A DNA stretch of 5,679 nucleotides from Ga0077527 sp049433545 (lineage in GTDB: Bacteria > Pseudomonadota > Gammaproteobacteria > Burkholderiales > SG8-41). Positions 4,915 through 5,679 of the stretch are shown one piece after another; within the stretch, counting starts at the first letter, position 1, and each line of letters opens with the position of its first letter. Under the pieces are notes generated by a model. That model had not been told where the DNA came from. It worked only from the letters and a program-made list of their open reading frames with translations, and ran no database searches. The stretch covers positions 1 to 5,679 of the forward strand of contig JBMTEY010000153.1 of assembly GCA_049433545.1 (NCBI GenBank). The letters are read 5' to 3'. Made by a program: the position numbers and the translations under genes.

Positions 4915-5679
4915 GTGAATCCGAAAGTCAGGACATTCATGGCGGCGCTCGCCTGGGGTTGCGCGACGGCAGCCATGGCGCAGGCGTATCCCGCAAAAAC
5001 CGTGCGCGTGGTCATTCCGTGGCCGGCCGGCGGTTCCAACGACGTGGTCGGGCGCATCGTCATGCAGAAGGTGTCGGCCGCGCTGGGCCAGCAGTTCGTG
5101 ATCGACAACCGCGGCGGTGCATCCGGATCGATCGGCGCCGACGTGGTCGCCAAGGCGCAGCCGGATGGTTACACGATCATGGTGCATTCGACGACCCATG
5201 TCGGCAACGCGCATCTCTACGGCAAAAAGCTCGCTTACGACACGCTGAAGGATTTTACCGGCGTGGGCATGCTCTCGGCGCAGCCGGGCGTGTTGACCGT
5301 GCATCCCTCGCTGCCGGTGAAATCGGTGAAGGATTTCATCGCATTGGCTAAAGCGCGGCCGGGGCAGATCAATTATTCGTCATCGGGCAACGGCAGCGCG
5401 CCGCACCTGCAGATGGCGCTGCTGATCTCGATGACCGGCATCAACATCACGCATGTGCCGTACAAGGGTGGCGCGCCGCAGGTGACGGCGCTGATGGCGG
5501 GCGAGACGCAGGCCTCCTTTGCCACGGTGGGCACGGTCATCAATCACATCCGCAACGGCAAGCTGCGGCCACTGGGCCTGGGGTCGACGCAACCGAGCAA
5601 GGCGTTGCCGGGTGTGCCAAATATCGCGCAGGCAGGCGTGCCGGGTTACGCGATGAGTCCGTGGATCGGCGTTTTCGCG
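4915..5679 (+). CDS. Bug/TctC-family tripartite tricarboxylate transporter substrate-binding protein (third copy, 3' partial)
   Basis: The frame is open from a GTG at 4915 to the window edge, giving 255 codons of an expected 320 or so. Residues 1-22 are a short signal peptide (basic NPKVR, then an alanine-rich core, cut after A-M-A before QAYP). Bug landmarks are PWPAGGSND (35-43), IDNRGGASG (63-71), PDGYT (83-87), TVHPSLPVKS (128-137) and THVPYKGG (179-186). The C-terminal lobe is cut off after PWIGVF, which corresponds to the AWVGSF segment of the second copy. It is a recent-looking paralogue of the second gene but not identical. Differences in the ligand-side loops (PWPAGG versus VFPPGG, and SAQPGV versus ARQVGM) suggest a related but distinct ligand. 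It follows an intrinsic terminator, so it probably has its own promoter. An alternative ATG at 4900 would add five residues before the signal peptide. Confidence 0.92.
   Translation, partial: MNPKVRTFMAALAWGCATAAMAQAYPAKTVRVVIPWPAGGSNDVVGRIVMQKVSAALGQQFVIDNRGGASGSIGADVVAKAQPDGYTIMVHSTTHVGNAHLYGKKLAYDTLKDFTGVGMLSAQPGVLTVHPSLPVKSVKDFIALAKARPGQINYSSSGNGSAPHLQMALLISMTGINITHVPYKGGAPQVTALMAGETQASFATVGTVINHIRNGKLRPLGLGSTQPSKALPGVPNIAQAGVPGYAMSPWIGVFA

Noticed and set aside
4860..5351. Plus-strand 163-codon open frame at the start of the third Bug gene
   Set aside because: It is the wrong frame and Arg/Gly-rich. The true frame is the one opened by the GTG at 4915, which runs to the window end.

Overview
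The window looks like an accessory metabolic stretch from a betaproteobacterium, probably of the order Burkholderiales. The sequence is GC-rich with G/C-biased third codon positions. It carries three genes of the Bug/TctC family of periplasmic solute-binding proteins, a family known to be greatly expanded in Bordetella, Cupriavidus, Achromobacter, Comamonadaceae and relatives. The order-level placement is an inference from gene content, not a phylogenetic result.

Layout, left to right. Positions 1-126 hold the last 41 codons of an isocitrate/isopropylmalate dehydrogenase-family gene (+). A 171-base leader with a possible promoter and GC-rich inverted repeats leads to the first Bug gene (298-1281, +), which ends at a strong intrinsic terminator (1308-1354). 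Next is a small gene (1418-2035, +) for an unrecognised secreted protein with four cysteines in its mature part. Convergent to it, with 16 bases between, is a minus-strand pair: a family III CoA-transferase (2389-3633) followed after 7 bases by an SMR-family exporter of the SugE/Gdx guanidinium type (2052-2381). The CoA-transferase is divergent from a second Bug gene (3805-4773, +) across a 171-base intergenic region with a plausible promoter. The second Bug gene ends at another intrinsic terminator (4801-4826). A third Bug gene, a close paralogue of the second, starts at a GTG (4915) and runs off the right edge.

How the genes may work together: Bug proteins bind small carboxylates or related compounds in the periplasm. 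Family III CoA-transferases activate carboxylates as CoA thioesters, and the dehydrogenase family oxidises 2-hydroxy/3-carboxy acids. The neighbourhood therefore fits uptake and catabolism of organic acids, but no substrate can be named. No TctA or TctB membrane genes lie in the window, so the Bug proteins are orphans as far as can be seen.

No stretch longer than 300 bases lacks a gene. I see no RNA genes, CRISPR arrays, insertion sequences or phage genes, and nothing that amounts to a clearly new biological system. The best leads are the tandem Bug paralogues, the CoA-transferase/SugE coupling, and the unknown cysteine-containing secreted protein.
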